Assembly: GCA_017410075.1 (NCBI GenBank)
Contig: JAFQRK010000057.1
Coordinates: forward strand, 1 to 54,036
Reading direction: 5' to 3'
Length of the DNA stretch: 54,036 nt
Source: Oscillospiraceae bacterium
GTDB lineage: Bacteria; Bacillota; Clostridia; Oscillospirales; Oscillospiraceae
Each line of letters starts with the position of its first letter. Positions within the stretch are counted from its first letter, which is position 1. Positions 33,284-41,362 of this stretch are shown in pieces. Both the position numbers and the translations under genes were made by a program. The notes under the pieces were generated by a model, which was not told the origin of the DNA, did not search any database, and saw nothing but the letters and a program-made list of their open reading frames with translations.

Positions 33284-33888
33284 TAAACGATCCTTATAAG
33301 GTCCTTGGGGTCAGCCCGGATGCCTCTGACGAGGAGATCAAGCAGGCCTACCGCAAGCTGGCCAAAAAATACCATCCGGACTTAAATCCCGGCGACGAAA
33401 CGGCTGCCAAGAAGATGCAGGAGATCAATGCTGCCTATGAGCAGATCAAAAATCCGGAAAAGGCCCAGCAGCAACAGGGCTATGGCCATGATCCTTTCGG
33501 CGGCTATGGCCGCTATCAACAGCAAAATGCCGGCAGCGATTATCAGCGCGCCGCATATCAGTACATTATGTACGGCCGCTTCCGTGAGGCGCTGAATGTT
33601 TTGGCAAATGCCGAAACCCGGGACGGTCGCTGGTATTACCTAAGCGCCCTGGCAAACGACGGCCTTGGCAATCAAGTCACGGCGCTGGAGCATATCCGCC
33701 GGGCAGTGAGTATGGAGCCGGACAATATGGAGTATCTGCAGGCTTTGGAAGCCATCGAAAGCGGCGGTGCCGTCTATCGGCGGCAGGCCGGCAATTTCCG
33801 GGGCTTCGGGCTGGGCGGAAATCCCTGCTCCAGTCTGTGCATGTGCTATCTGGCACAGTTTTTCTGCTGTCCGTTCCCCTGCTGTTGA
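33280..33888 (+). CDS. DnaJ-domain protein with TPR-like region and Cys-rich tail
   Basis: This 202-residue protein starts at GTG 33280, overlapping the DUF5685 stop. Residues 3-62 form a J domain with the HPD motif in [10 protein letters not shown], which would stimulate an Hsp70 ATPase. A Gly/Tyr/Gln linker follows, then a helical repeat region (about 100-165) like one or two TPRs. The last 20 residues are unusual: a hydrophobic stretch with seven Cys (CSSLC, CMC, CCPFPCC). These could be lipidated, bind metal or insert in a membrane. It lacks the zinc-finger of true DnaJ. The stop codon overlaps the -35 box of the riboswitch promoter. Confidence 0.85.
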   Translation: MINDPYKVLGVSPDASDEEIKQAYRKLAKKYHPDLNPGDETAAKKMQEINAAYEQIKNPEKAQQQQGYGHDPFGGYGRYQQQNAGSDYQRAAYQYIMYGRFREALNVLANAETRDGRWYYLSALANDGLGNQVTALEHIRRAVSMEPDNMEYLQALEAIESGGAVYRRQAGNFRGFGLGGNPCSSLCMCYLAQFFCCPFPCC

Positions 33889-33913
33889 CAGATATATTTC
33901 GAAGTGGTATAGT
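33885..33913 (+). promoter_or_regulatory. Promoter of the cobalamin-regulated operon
   Basis: A perfect TTGACA, 17 bp and TATAGT are seen. The -35 overlaps the stop codon of the DnaJ-like gene, and the riboswitch starts about 25 bp after the -10. Confidence 0.82.
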
Positions 33914-33935
33914 AATTAAGACAATTTGATAACCC

Positions 33936-34130
33936 ATAGCGTGGCGCCGGGGGCGAAGAACCTCCTGCGCTGAACAAGACAATCGGGTGCGAATCCCGGA
34001 CGGTACCGCCGCTGTAAGTGATGATGGCGTGCTCTTTGGACGAAAGTCGGTCACTGGGGGAGACCCTGGGAAGGCAGAGCCGCCGCAGATATCCCAGATC
34101 TGCAGTCACAAGTCAGAAGACCTACGCTTT
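33936..34130 (+). promoter_or_regulatory. Cobalamin (adenosylcobalamin-type) riboswitch
   Basis: Conserved blocks of the B12 riboswitch occur in the right order. The closing helix is AGCGT/ACGCT (33938, 34124). GGTGCGAATCCCGGACGG comes next, then CCGCTGTAAGTGATGATGG, GTCACTGG, TGGGAAGGC, and the B12 box AAGTCAGAAGACC (34110-34122). It should turn the DUF4430 and S-component genes off when B12 is plentiful, through the terminator at 34186-34225. Confidence 0.92.
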
Positions 34131-34185
34131 TGGTTCTCCCTCCCTTCGCGAGCTACGAAGGGGGTGCTTTTGTCGCAGAAAAACG

Positions 34186-34225
34186 GCTGCGGCGCTATTT
34201 TCAGCGCCGCAGCAATATTGTTTTT
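34186..34225 (+). terminator. Terminator of the riboswitch expression platform
   Basis: A strong stem GCTGCGGCGCT/AGCGCCGCAGC is followed by AATATTGTTTTT and lies just before the ribosome site of the DUF4430 gene. A second, weaker hairpin (CCCTTCG/CGAAGGG, about 34142-34162) lies between it and the aptamer and may be part of the switch. Confidence 0.8.
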
Positions 34226-34238
34226 AGGAGGTATTTTT

Positions 34239-34673
34239 ATGAAGAACAAAAAATTGTTGATCGCCCTGATCGCCTTTGTGGCAGTTGTGGCACTGATGGT
34301 AGGGGTGTGGTTTGCCACCCGTCCGGAAGCACCGGAAACCACCGACCCCACCGCAACGACCGAGACCGGCACATCGGATCCTGATATGGCAAAGCTGAAG
34401 TTTACTGTCATCGTCGTTCACGCAGATGGCACAGAAAAGACCTTTAACTATGAAACCACCGGCGGCTATTTAGGACCGATTCTGGTGGAAGAGGGCCTGA
34501 TCGAGGAGTCTGACAGCTCCGGCCTTTACAACACCGTTGACGGCGTTACCGCGGATTGGAATGTTGACCAGAGCTGGTGGGCGTTCTATATCGGTGATGA
34601 GATGGCAATGTACGGTATGAATGACGCCGCGATCCACGACGGCGATGTGTTTAAGCTGGTATACACCAAGTGA
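34239..34673 (+). CDS. Membrane-anchored DUF4430 protein, probable cobalamin-binding
   Basis: This 144-residue protein has an N-terminal signal anchor (about 4-28, KLLIALIAFVAVVALMVGVW). A Thr/Pro/Glu spacer follows, then one DUF4430 domain (about 52-144) with LKFTVIVVHADGTEKTF, GGYLGPILVEEGLIEE, WNVDQSWWAFYIGDE and DGDVFKLVYT. DUF4430 resembles the C-terminal beta domain of the animal B12 carriers transcobalamin and intrinsic factor, where the Trp-rich part touches the ligand. There is no lipobox Cys. It is preceded by a cobalamin riboswitch and shares a GTGA overlap with an S-component gene. I infer that it captures B12 outside the cell and hands it to the transporter. Confidence 0.85.
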   Translation: MKNKKLLIALIAFVAVVALMVGVWFATRPEAPETTDPTATTETGTSDPDMAKLKFTVIVVHADGTEKTFNYETTGGYLGPILVEEGLIEESDSSGLYNTVDGVTADWNVDQSWWAFYIGDEMAMYGMNDAAIHDGDVFKLVYTK

Positions 34674-35182
34674 AACGAAAGATAAAGCTGACCACATTTG
34701 AGCTTGCGTTGTTTGGCGTGCTGGGAGCGCTGACCTTTGCGGCAAAATTTGTGATGAGCTACCTGCCGAACATCGAGCCGGTGAGCTTGATGATCATGCT
34801 GTTTGCGGTAACCTTCGGCTGGAAGGCGCTGTATCCCACATATTTGTATGTGGCGATGGAAATTCTATTTTACGGCATCAATACTTGGAACATCTATTAT
34901 CTGTATATTTGGGCGGTGCTGCTGATCGCGGCGCTTCTGCTGCGGAAAATGCAGGAGCCGCTGGGCTGGGCAATTTTGTCCGGCACATTTGGCCTGCTGT
35001 TTGGCGCGCTTTGCGGTATTACAGACATTTTTATCGGCGGTTTCGGCTATGCAGCTGCTAAATGGGTCAGCGGCATCTGGTTTGATCTGCTGCACTGCGG
35101 CGGCAATTTTGTGATCGCCTTGCTGCTGTTTAAGCCCCTGCGGGAACTGCTGAAAAAGCTTTATGATAGGGTAAAAAACTAA
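34670..35182 (+). CDS. ECF transporter S-component, probably for cobalamin
   Basis: This 170-residue protein starts at GTG 34670, inside the stop of the DUF4430 gene. About six hydrophobic helices are present (ELALFGVLGALTFAAKFVM, SLMIMLFAVTFGWKALYP, LYIWAVLLIAALLL, GTFGLLFGALCGITDIFIG, GNFVIALLLF). This is the size and pattern of an S-component. The riboswitch and the DUF4430 partner point to cobalamin, as in the CbrT-type S-components; this is inferred from context. No EcfA or EcfT is encoded here, so it must use a shared module. Confidence 0.85.
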   Translation: MKRKIKLTTFELALFGVLGALTFAAKFVMSYLPNIEPVSLMIMLFAVTFGWKALYPTYLYVAMEILFYGINTWNIYYLYIWAVLLIAALLLRKMQEPLGWAILSGTFGLLFGALCGITDIFIGGFGYAAAKWVSGIWFDLLHCGGNFVIALLLFKPLRELLKKLYDRVKN

Positions 35183-35303
35183 GCCTTGCCTCTCCCTTTG
35201 GGAGAGGTGCCCAGTGCGCACACTGGGCGGAGCGGGTAGAACAGAAAACCCTCTCTGGCAAAAATCGAAGATTTTTGCCAGCTCTCCCAGAGGGAGAGCC
35301 AAG
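35183..35303. repeat. Dispersed double-hairpin element, copy 6
   Basis: This is a diverged version with outer arms CCTCTCCCTTTGGGAGAGG and CTCTCCCAGAGGGAGAG. The inner hairpins are GCCCAGTG/CACTGGGC and GGCAAAAATC/GATTTTTGCC. Confidence 0.75.
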
Positions 35304-35312
35304 TAATAAAGT

Positions 35313-35349
35313 AAAAAATATGGGAGGCATATGCCTCCCATATTTTTTT
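35313..35349. terminator. Bidirectional rho-independent terminator
   Basis: A perfect palindrome AAAAAATATGGGAGGCAT and its complement lies between the convergent S-component and rqcP genes, with A and T runs on the two sides. Confidence 0.85.
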
Positions 35350-35588
35350 CATAACTCTTTGTACATTGCCGCCGCGTCATCCTTGCGGACAGTTTCAGAA
35401 ATCTGCAGGACTTCTACGGCTACGGTGCGTGGACCCATGGTGATCTCCAGCCGATCGCCCACCTTCACCTCGTAACTGGCCTTGACCACACGGCCGTTCA
35501 CACTGATACGGCCATTGTCGCAGGCTTCGTTGGCAACGGTGCGGCGTTTGATCAAACGGGAGACCTTCAAGTATTTGTCCAGGCGCAT
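35349..35588 (-). CDS. rqcP: S4-domain RNA-binding protein RqcP
   Basis: This 79-residue protein is almost entirely one S4 domain: MRLDKYLKVSRLIKRRTVA, then GRISVNGRVVKASYEVKVGD. Its length and pattern match YabO/RqcP, which works with RqcH on stalled 50S subunits to add alanine tails. It lies 1 bp after the HU gene in the same direction, an arrangement known from Firmicutes (hup-rqcP). It ends at a bidirectional terminator. Confidence 0.9.
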   Translation of the reverse strand: MRLDKYLKVSRLIKRRTVANEACDNGRISVNGRVVKASYEVKVGDRLEITMGPRTVAVEVLQISETVRKDDAAAMYKEL

Positions 35589-35589
35589 C

Positions 35590-35865
35590 TTACTTGTTGA
35601 CAGCGTCCTTCAGAGTCTTGCTGGCCTTGAAGTTGGGCAGGGTAGCAGCAGCGATGGTGATGGTCTCGCCGGTGATGGGGTTGCGGCCGGTGCGAGCTTC
35701 ACGCTTCTTGGTCTCGAAGATGCCCAGGCCGGTCAGCTGGACGCGGTCACCAGCGGCCAGAGCCTTGGTGATGGCAGCGACGGTAGCGTTCAGAGCGCCC
35801 TCGGCGTCCTTCTTGGTCAGGCCAGCGGCCTCAGCGATTGCGGTGATCAGTTCGGTCTTGTTCAT
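35590..35865 (-). CDS. hup: HU family DNA-binding protein
   Basis: This 91-residue nucleoid protein shows the HU start (MNKTELITAIAEAAGLTKKD), LTGLGIFETKKREARTGRNP and ITIAAATLPNFKASKTLKDAV, with the beta-arm Pro in RNPITGE that kinks DNA. The start ATG 35865 follows AAAGGAG. It forms a two-gene unit with rqcP (1 bp apart) and lies 70 bp after the spoVB-like gene. Strong codon bias fits an abundant protein. Confidence 0.95.
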   Translation of the reverse strand: MNKTELITAIAEAAGLTKKDAEGALNATVAAITKALAAGDRVQLTGLGIFETKKREARTGRNPITGETITIAAATLPNFKASKTLKDAVNK

Positions 35866-35935
35866 TGTTGTTTTCTCCTTTTTTGTATATAGTTTGGATT
35901 TTGCTAACAGATTTATATGAACCGCCATTGGCGAA

Positions 35936-37534
35936 TCATAGATGCAGGAATTTGGCGATCTTCTCGCCCTTGGGCAGCAGCAGACAATCCTCTCTTGTGA
36001 TGGCCTTCAGATTGATAACGGCGATGACATATACCACCACGCCAACGGCGATAGGTGCGCCGCAGGCAATGATCCGGCTGACATTTCTGCCCAGTACGGT
36101 GATCACACCGTACCAGCTGCCGAATACCGCGATGCCCATCAAAATGGCAGCGCCGATGGAGCGCAGCATATTGCGCACGATGGCAGGCGCCTCCGGCAGA
36201 ACCTTTTTAATGGTAAACAGATTCAGCACCGTGATGCACAGATAGCACAGCAGGCTTCCGATGGGTGTGCCCAGGATACCGATATTGGGGTTGCCTGTCA
36301 GAATAAATACGGCAACCAGCTTCACAGCGCCGCCGATGAACATATTGATCACCGGCAGGTTTACATGGCCGTGGGCTTGCATAATGGCATTGGTCAGCAG
36401 CACCAGGGCATTGAATACGATGCAAACACCCAAAACCGTCATCAGGGAGGTGGACAGCACCAGTTTTTCGCCGGTATAGCCGCCCAGAAGACCGGTGACC
36501 GGCTCAGCCAGCACCGCCAGACCCACAGCGCAGGGGGCGCTGATCAGACCGGTGACACGGACAGCGGATTCCTCCGTGATCCGTGCGGCCTTGCGGTCGC
36601 CGGAAGTGATCTGGGCAGTGATGGCGGGGATGATGCTGATGGTGATGGGGGTAATAAATGCGCAGGGCATATTGAAAATGGTCTGGGTCATATTGTAAAT
36701 GCCCTTTTGAGTATCTGCCTGATCCTGGGTCAGGAAGGTCAGCAGCTGACTCATATAGATCTTGGTTTCCAGCACCGTCAGGATCTGCAGACCGGCAGAG
36801 CCGATGGTGATGGGGATGGCGATGGCCAGCAGGCCCTTGGCGATGTCTTTGCCGGAGTCTACCGGCTCGTTGGAAACGGGCATTGCCTTAAATGCCTTGC
36901 GGAAGCAGCGATTGAGATAGAACGAGGAGATCAGGCAGCTCATGGTGACACCGAAGATGGCGCCGCCGGCGGCCAGGGGAATGCTGTCCCAGTAAAATTT
37001 GATCAGCAGCGCCGCGGCAATGCCAACGATCAGCTTGCACACCGCCTCCAGCACCTGGCTGACGGAGGTGGGGAGCATATTGCTCTGTCCCTGGAAGAAG
37101 CCACGGTAGGTGCTCATCAGGCAGATCAGGAAGCAGCACGGACCCAGCGTGCCGATGGCGGCCCAGGCATCGGGCTGCTCCTGAAATGCGGCCAGCTGCT
37201 TGCAGAAAACGGTCATCAGCAGCGTGCCGATCAGACCCAAGGAAAGGAAGATCGTCCGGGAAACGGTGTAGATCTTCCGCACCTGCCGGTAGTTGCCCAG
37301 GGAGCTTGCCTGGGAGATCATCCGGCTCATTGCCACGGGCAAGCCCGCGGTGGAGATCATCAAAAGAACGGTGTAAATTTCATAAGCGGTGCTGTAGTAG
37401 CCGAAGCCCTGCTCGCCGATGATGGCATTGAGGGGGATCTTATACAGCGCGCCAATGACCTTGACGATGGCGGTAGCAGCTGCCAGCAGCATCGTGCCGT
37501 GGAGGAAATTTTGCTTTTTCGTAGTGTCCGACAT
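35936..37534 (-). CDS. SpoVB/MurJ-type flippase (MOP superfamily)
   Basis: This 532-residue integral membrane protein has 14 or so segments. The opening FLHGTMLLAAATAIVKVIGALYKIPL and FGYYSTAYEIY, then FFQGQSNMLPTSVSQVLEA, are typical of the SpoVB branch of polysaccharide flippases. SpoVB-like proteins are thought to flip lipid-linked wall precursors, for cortex in sporulation or as a MurJ substitute. It follows the amidohydrolase gene by 10 bp at the end of a long minus-strand run and is probably co-transcribed with it. I prefer SpoVB-like to a firm gene name because paralogues are common. Confidence 0.85.
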   Translation of the reverse strand: MSDTTKKQNFLHGTMLLAAATAIVKVIGALYKIPLNAIIGEQGFGYYSTAYEIYTVLLMISTAGLPVAMSRMISQASSLGNYRQVRKIYTVSRTIFLSLGLIGTLLMTVFCKQLAAFQEQPDAWAAIGTLGPCCFLICLMSTYRGFFQGQSNMLPTSVSQVLEAVCKLIVGIAAALLIKFYWDSIPLAAGGAIFGVTMSCLISSFYLNRCFRKAFKAMPVSNEPVDSGKDIAKGLLAIAIPITIGSAGLQILTVLETKIYMSQLLTFLTQDQADTQKGIYNMTQTIFNMPCAFITPITISIIPAITAQITSGDRKAARITEESAVRVTGLISAPCAVGLAVLAEPVTGLLGGYTGEKLVLSTSLMTVLGVCIVFNALVLLTNAIMQAHGHVNLPVINMFIGGAVKLVAVFILTGNPNIGILGTPIGSLLCYLCITVLNLFTIKKVLPEAPAIVRNMLRSIGAAILMGIAVFGSWYGVITVLGRNVSRIIACGAPIAVGVVVYVIAVINLKAITREDCLLLPKGEKIAKFLHL

Positions 37535-37544
37535 TGTGCCCTCC

Positions 37545-38861
37545 TTACTTGGCGCTCTCAGCGAACACCCGGGGAATGGCGTAGGTGGTCAGCTCTTCTA
37601 CTGCGTGCTGCAGGTCGATGGTGGGGAATTGGCCGTTCTGATAGAGGATCTTGCCGCCCACCATGGTCATCGCCACATCGCCGCCCTTGGCGCCGTAGAC
37701 CAGGGCATTGAGCACATTGTGGCAGGGGATCAGGTGGGGAGCGGAGAAGTCCACTAGGATCAAGTCAGCATCCATACCAACCTCGATCATACCGATTTTA
37801 TCGGCACGCCCCTGGGCGCGAGCGCCGCAGGTGGTGGCCATCATCAGGGCCGCAGAGGCGGGCAGCGGCTTATCTGTACGGGCAGACATTGCTGCGCCAC
37901 GCAGAACTTCAAACATATCCAGATTGCCACATTCCACAGCGCCGCCGGTACCCAGCGCCACATTCATACCATTCTTAACGCAGCTGAGAATGGGGGTGGC
38001 GGGGTAGCCATTCTTGGCGGCAGCCAGAGGGGTGGCAACGGCGGTGGCCTTCTTCTTACCCAGCCGCTTCTGGTCTTCTTCACTCAGGCAACCACAGCCG
38101 GCTGCGGTAACGGGAACATTGAACACGCCGTGGCAATCCAAAAGCTCTGCCGGGGAAAGACCGGTGCGATCCAGGCAGGAATCGGTCTCGCTCTGGGTCT
38201 CCGCCAGATGGAGCTGGAAGCCTAAGCTTTGCTCAATGGCGTAACCTGCAAGACCCTCCCACAGCTTGTAGTTGCTGGTGTACTCGGCGTGGATGCCGGC
38301 GTCGATCTTGATGCGGCCGTCGTCGTGACCGTGCCACTTTTCTACAACTTTGCGCGCGAATGCGCACTGCTCGTCGGTCTCAAAGTCAAAATCTTCGTTT
38401 TCGTCGATGAAGCGGTAGGCGGACAATGCAATGTTGGCCTTAATGCCACTTTCGGCAGCGGCTTCCGCGGTGGCTTCGGGGTAGTAGTACAGATCGCTGA
38501 CGGAGGTGATGCCAAAGCGCAGGCATTCGGCGATGCCCAGCAAGGCAGCGGCCTTGGCACAGCGCCCGTCCATCTTGTCCTCCAAACGCAGCTGGGTCTC
38601 CAGCGCTTCGTGGGCGGGCAGCTCATCGCAGTAGCTGCGAAGAACGGTGGTGGCCAAATGGGTGTGGCAGTTTACAAGACCGGGCATCAGCACCATTCCG
38701 GTGCCGTCGATGATGGTCTGAGGCTTTTCCTCCGGGGCGGTCTTGCCAATATAGGCAATTTTTCCCGCTTCAATGCCCAAATATGCGCCAAACAGCACAT
38801 CCATTCGGTTGTTCATCGTTACTAAGGTAACATTGGAAATTAAAGTGTCCAAAACGGTCAT
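37545..38861 (-). CDS. MtaD-like amidohydrolase with degenerate metal site
   Basis: This 438-residue protein aligns with the methylthioadenosine/S-adenosylhomocysteine deaminase branch of amidohydrolases, which deaminate purine nucleosides. The first metal pair is kept (His66 and His68 in VNCHTHLA), as is His218 in LHLAET. The next His in AAHC is Gly255 (AAGC), the substrate-side His in HNP is lost (AVATP), and the catalytic Asp in LGTDG is Gly306 (LGTGG). It is therefore probably not a classical deaminase: either it lost activity or it uses another chemistry. It lies between hemZ (6 bp) and the spoVB-like gene (10 bp). Confidence 0.8.
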   Translation of the reverse strand: MTVLDTLISNVTLVTMNNRMDVLFGAYLGIEAGKIAYIGKTAPEEKPQTIIDGTGMVLMPGLVNCHTHLATTVLRSYCDELPAHEALETQLRLEDKMDGRCAKAAALLGIAECLRFGITSVSDLYYYPEATAEAAAESGIKANIALSAYRFIDENEDFDFETDEQCAFARKVVEKWHGHDDGRIKIDAGIHAEYTSNYKLWEGLAGYAIEQSLGFQLHLAETQSETDSCLDRTGLSPAELLDCHGVFNVPVTAAGCGCLSEEDQKRLGKKKATAVATPLAAAKNGYPATPILSCVKNGMNVALGTGGAVECGNLDMFEVLRGAAMSARTDKPLPASAALMMATTCGARAQGRADKIGMIEVGMDADLILVDFSAPHLIPCHNVLNALVYGAKGGDVAMTMVGGKILYQNGQFPTIDLQHAVEELTTYAIPRVFAESAK

Positions 38862-38867
38862 TTCCTT

Positions 38868-40286
38868 TCATAGCAAGGAGAAAAGCTGGCGCTTATCCTC
38901 CAAAACATTGTCGATCAGCGCAATATACTGCTCGGGGAACTTGGGATTGTGGAAGCGCTGCAGCGTCCCGTCGGGCAGGTTGACCTTATTCATACCGCCG
39001 CCGCCAAGGGAGACGATGGTGTGCAGCTCCTCCATCATATAGATGTTGTAGAGGCAGTCAAGATCCCCGGCGCTCCAGCCGATGTTCTCGAAAGAGCCGG
39101 ACATATATTTTTGCCGGTACAGATAGTAGGGCTTGTAGCCCAATTGGGGCAAGGTGGCGTTGGCGTAGTCCACCATCCGGGTCACTTCCCGGGCAGAGGA
39201 CAGATCCTTCCGCCGCTCAAACAGGTCAGCGCCCTTTTTCAGCGCCAGAGTATGAACGGTGATATTGGCAGGGTTAAGAGCCGCGACGCTATCCAGAGAA
39301 TGGCGGAAGCCGTCAAAATTATCCGTAGGCAAACCGGCGATCAGATCCATATTGATGGCGTCAAAGCCGGCGCTTTTTGCCCATTCAAAGGCGCGCTTCA
39401 CATCCTCGCCGGTGTGGGGACGGCCGCAGGCACGCAGCACGCTGTCCACCATACTCTGGGGATTGATGCTCATACGGTCAGCGCCGTGCTGACGGATAAT
39501 GCGCAATTTTTCCTGGGTCAAAGTATCCGGCCGGCCGCCTTCTACAGTAAATTCTATGCAGCGGCTCAGGTCGAAAGAGGTACAAATGGCGTCCAAAAGG
39601 GCTGCCATCTGGGAATTGTCCAGGGTAGTGGGGGTGCCGCCGCCGATATAAACGGTGCGGACGGTTTTGCCGGATTGGGCAAGGAGCTTGCCGGTCTCAG
39701 CAATTTCTTTCCTCAGGCAGTCAAGATAGGGCTGCAAAAGGGAAGCGTGCTTGCCTATGGTGCGGCTGACAAAGCTGCAGTATGTACATCTGGTGGGGCA
39801 AAAGGGAATGCCCACATACAGGGAGATGTCCCCTGCGTTCATCTTTTTTACCGCATTCACTGTGGATTCCGAGCAGGCGATGGCCAGCTTTTGCCGGGCT
39901 TCGGTGACATAGTAGATATCTTTCAGCATTTTGGCAGCGGAGCGGATGCTGCCGCCCTCCAGAATATGCTTTGTGGAAATTTTGGTAGGACGGACACCGG
40001 CCAGCGCGCCCCAGGGGGGCAGCTGCGGCAGCAGCTGAATGGCAGCCCGATAATAGCTCTGCTGCAAAATGCGGCGGCGATCCCGGACGGCTTCTTCGCT
40101 TGCTTTCAGCCGGCGGCTGCCGCGGACAGTTTTGCCGTCTGCCGTGATGGTGGTAACAGCGGTGAGCCAGCGCTTGCCGCGGTGAAGCGCGGAAACGGCT
40201 TCGCCCCGGGCATCGGGGCCAAACAGCGACATCTGCAGCTGCTCTACCGCGTATCGGTCATCGTGACCGATGAGCGTTAGTTTCAT
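38868..40286 (-). CDS. hemZ: HemZ-type radical SAM protein (coproporphyrinogen dehydrogenase-like)
   Basis: This 472-residue protein has a radical SAM domain with CPTRCTYC, the CxxxCxxC cluster motif, then YIGGGTPT. An N-terminal domain of about 160 residues with GVRPTK is typical of HemZ rather than HemN. A C-terminal HemN-like part carries ALKKGADLFERR and FENIGWSAG. HemZ belongs to the family of oxygen-independent coproporphyrinogen III dehydrogenases, but a heme pathway is not shown here and another role is possible. The start ATG 40286 is preceded by AGAGGATC. It is the fifth gene of the recJ-relA-dtd-MBL-hemZ run. Confidence 0.9.
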   Translation of the reverse strand: MKLTLIGHDDRYAVEQLQMSLFGPDARGEAVSALHRGKRWLTAVTTITADGKTVRGSRRLKASEEAVRDRRRILQQSYYRAAIQLLPQLPPWGALAGVRPTKISTKHILEGGSIRSAAKMLKDIYYVTEARQKLAIACSESTVNAVKKMNAGDISLYVGIPFCPTRCTYCSFVSRTIGKHASLLQPYLDCLRKEIAETGKLLAQSGKTVRTVYIGGGTPTTLDNSQMAALLDAICTSFDLSRCIEFTVEGGRPDTLTQEKLRIIRQHGADRMSINPQSMVDSVLRACGRPHTGEDVKRAFEWAKSAGFDAINMDLIAGLPTDNFDGFRHSLDSVAALNPANITVHTLALKKGADLFERRKDLSSAREVTRMVDYANATLPQLGYKPYYLYRQKYMSGSFENIGWSAGDLDCLYNIYMMEELHTIVSLGGGGMNKVNLPDGTLQRFHNPKFPEQYIALIDNVLEDKRQLFSLL

Positions 40287-40296
40287 AGATGATCCT

Positions 40297-40878
40297 CTAC
40301 TGCATATAGGGATTATAGCGCTTTTCCTGAGCCAAAACAGTCGATTTTCCGTGACCGGGATAAACGGCGAGAGCATCCTCCGCCTGCGCCAGACGGTTCA
40401 AGCTGCGGCGCAGCGTTCCCCAGTCGCCGCCGGGAAGATCCGTTCTTCCGCAGGAGCCATAAAACAGCGTATCGCCGCTGAAGCACGCGTTTTCTGCGAT
40501 CAGGCAAACAGAGCCGGGGGTATGCCCCGGGGTGTGCAGCACCCGGAAGACAAGGCCGGCCTTTTCGATCCGGTCACCTTCCCCGTAGGTGTGGGTGTAG
40601 GGAATAGGGCCTGCGGTCCACATTGCGGGGAGGGAAAGATCTGCTTCGTGGATATACACGGGGCAGGACAGCATTTGTGCCAGGGCGCCGACAGCGCCCA
40701 CATGGTCAAAATGACCGTGGGTCAGGAAAATGGCATCGGCAGTCAAGCCGTTGTCCGACAAAAAGCGGGAAACGGCTTCCGGGCCGTAGCCGGGGTCAAT
40801 AATAACACAGCGGTCATCATTTTGGACGATATAAGTATTGGTCTGGTACGCGCCCAGGGTAAGTGTATGGACCTGCAT
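40297..40878 (-). CDS. MBL-fold metallo-hydrolase, glyoxalase II-like
   Basis: This 193-residue protein has the two-metal signature THGHFDH, then HTPGHTPG, FSGDTLF and YPGHGKST. It matches the YqgX/YcbL type of small hydroxyacylglutathione-hydrolase-like enzymes. In an anaerobe without obvious glutathione the substrate may be another thioester. It is 2 bp after dtd and 10 bp before hemZ. This order recurs in Clostridia. Confidence 0.88.
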   Translation of the reverse strand: MQVHTLTLGAYQTNTYIVQNDDRCVIIDPGYGPEAVSRFLSDNGLTADAIFLTHGHFDHVGAVGALAQMLSCPVYIHEADLSLPAMWTAGPIPYTHTYGEGDRIEKAGLVFRVLHTPGHTPGSVCLIAENACFSGDTLFYGSCGRTDLPGGDWGTLRRSLNRLAQAEDALAVYPGHGKSTVLAQEKRYNPYMQ

Positions 40879-40880
40879 AC

Positions 40881-41348
40881 TCAGCCTCTCCTGGGGGTTT
40901 CCATCAGCTGAACGGTGTCCAGGATCAGGGTCACGGGGCCGTCATTGACAGATTCTACCTGCATATCGGCGCCGAAACGGCCATGCTGTGGCGGATAGCC
41001 CAGCTCCTCACAGAAACAGAGGAACTTTTCATACAGCCGGTTGCCCAGCTCCGGGTCAGCAGCCTCGGCAAAGCTGGGACGGCGACCTTTGCGGACATTG
41101 CCGTAAAGGGTGAACTGGCTGACAACCAGCACCTGTCCGTTGACGGAATCCAGACCCAGATTCATCTTGCCGTTTTCATCTTCAAAAACACGCAGACCCA
41201 GGGCTTTTTCTGCAAGATAACGGCATTCCTTTTCCGTATCCTCCGGGCCAACGCCCAGAAGGATCAAAAAGCCCTTGCCGATCTTGCCCACCACCTCGCC
41301 GTCAATGGTAACGGAGGCGGAATTGACTCTGGTCAGTACAGCACGCAT
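40881..41348 (-). CDS. dtd: D-aminoacyl-tRNA deacylase
   Basis: This 155-residue enzyme removes D-amino acids wrongly attached to tRNA. MRAVLTRVNSASVTIDGEVVG starts the protein. SQFTLYG and NDGPVTL, with its Gly-cisPro pair, are the conserved active-site motifs. The start ATG 41348 lies 14 bp after relA; a longer frame overlaps relA and has no family similarity. Pairing with relA is a common Firmicutes arrangement. Confidence 0.95.
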   Translation of the reverse strand: MRAVLTRVNSASVTIDGEVVGKIGKGFLILLGVGPEDTEKECRYLAEKALGLRVFEDENGKMNLGLDSVNGQVLVVSQFTLYGNVRKGRRPSFAEAADPELGNRLYEKFLCFCEELGYPPQHGRFGADMQVESVNDGPVTLILDTVQLMETPRRG

Positions 41349-41362
41349 TGTAAAAACTCCTT

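Noticed and set aside
37545..38861. Frameshifted or broken amidohydrolase pseudogene
   Set aside because: The frame is intact over 438 codons, spaced as an operon member and otherwise well conserved; the substitutions look selective rather than random decay.
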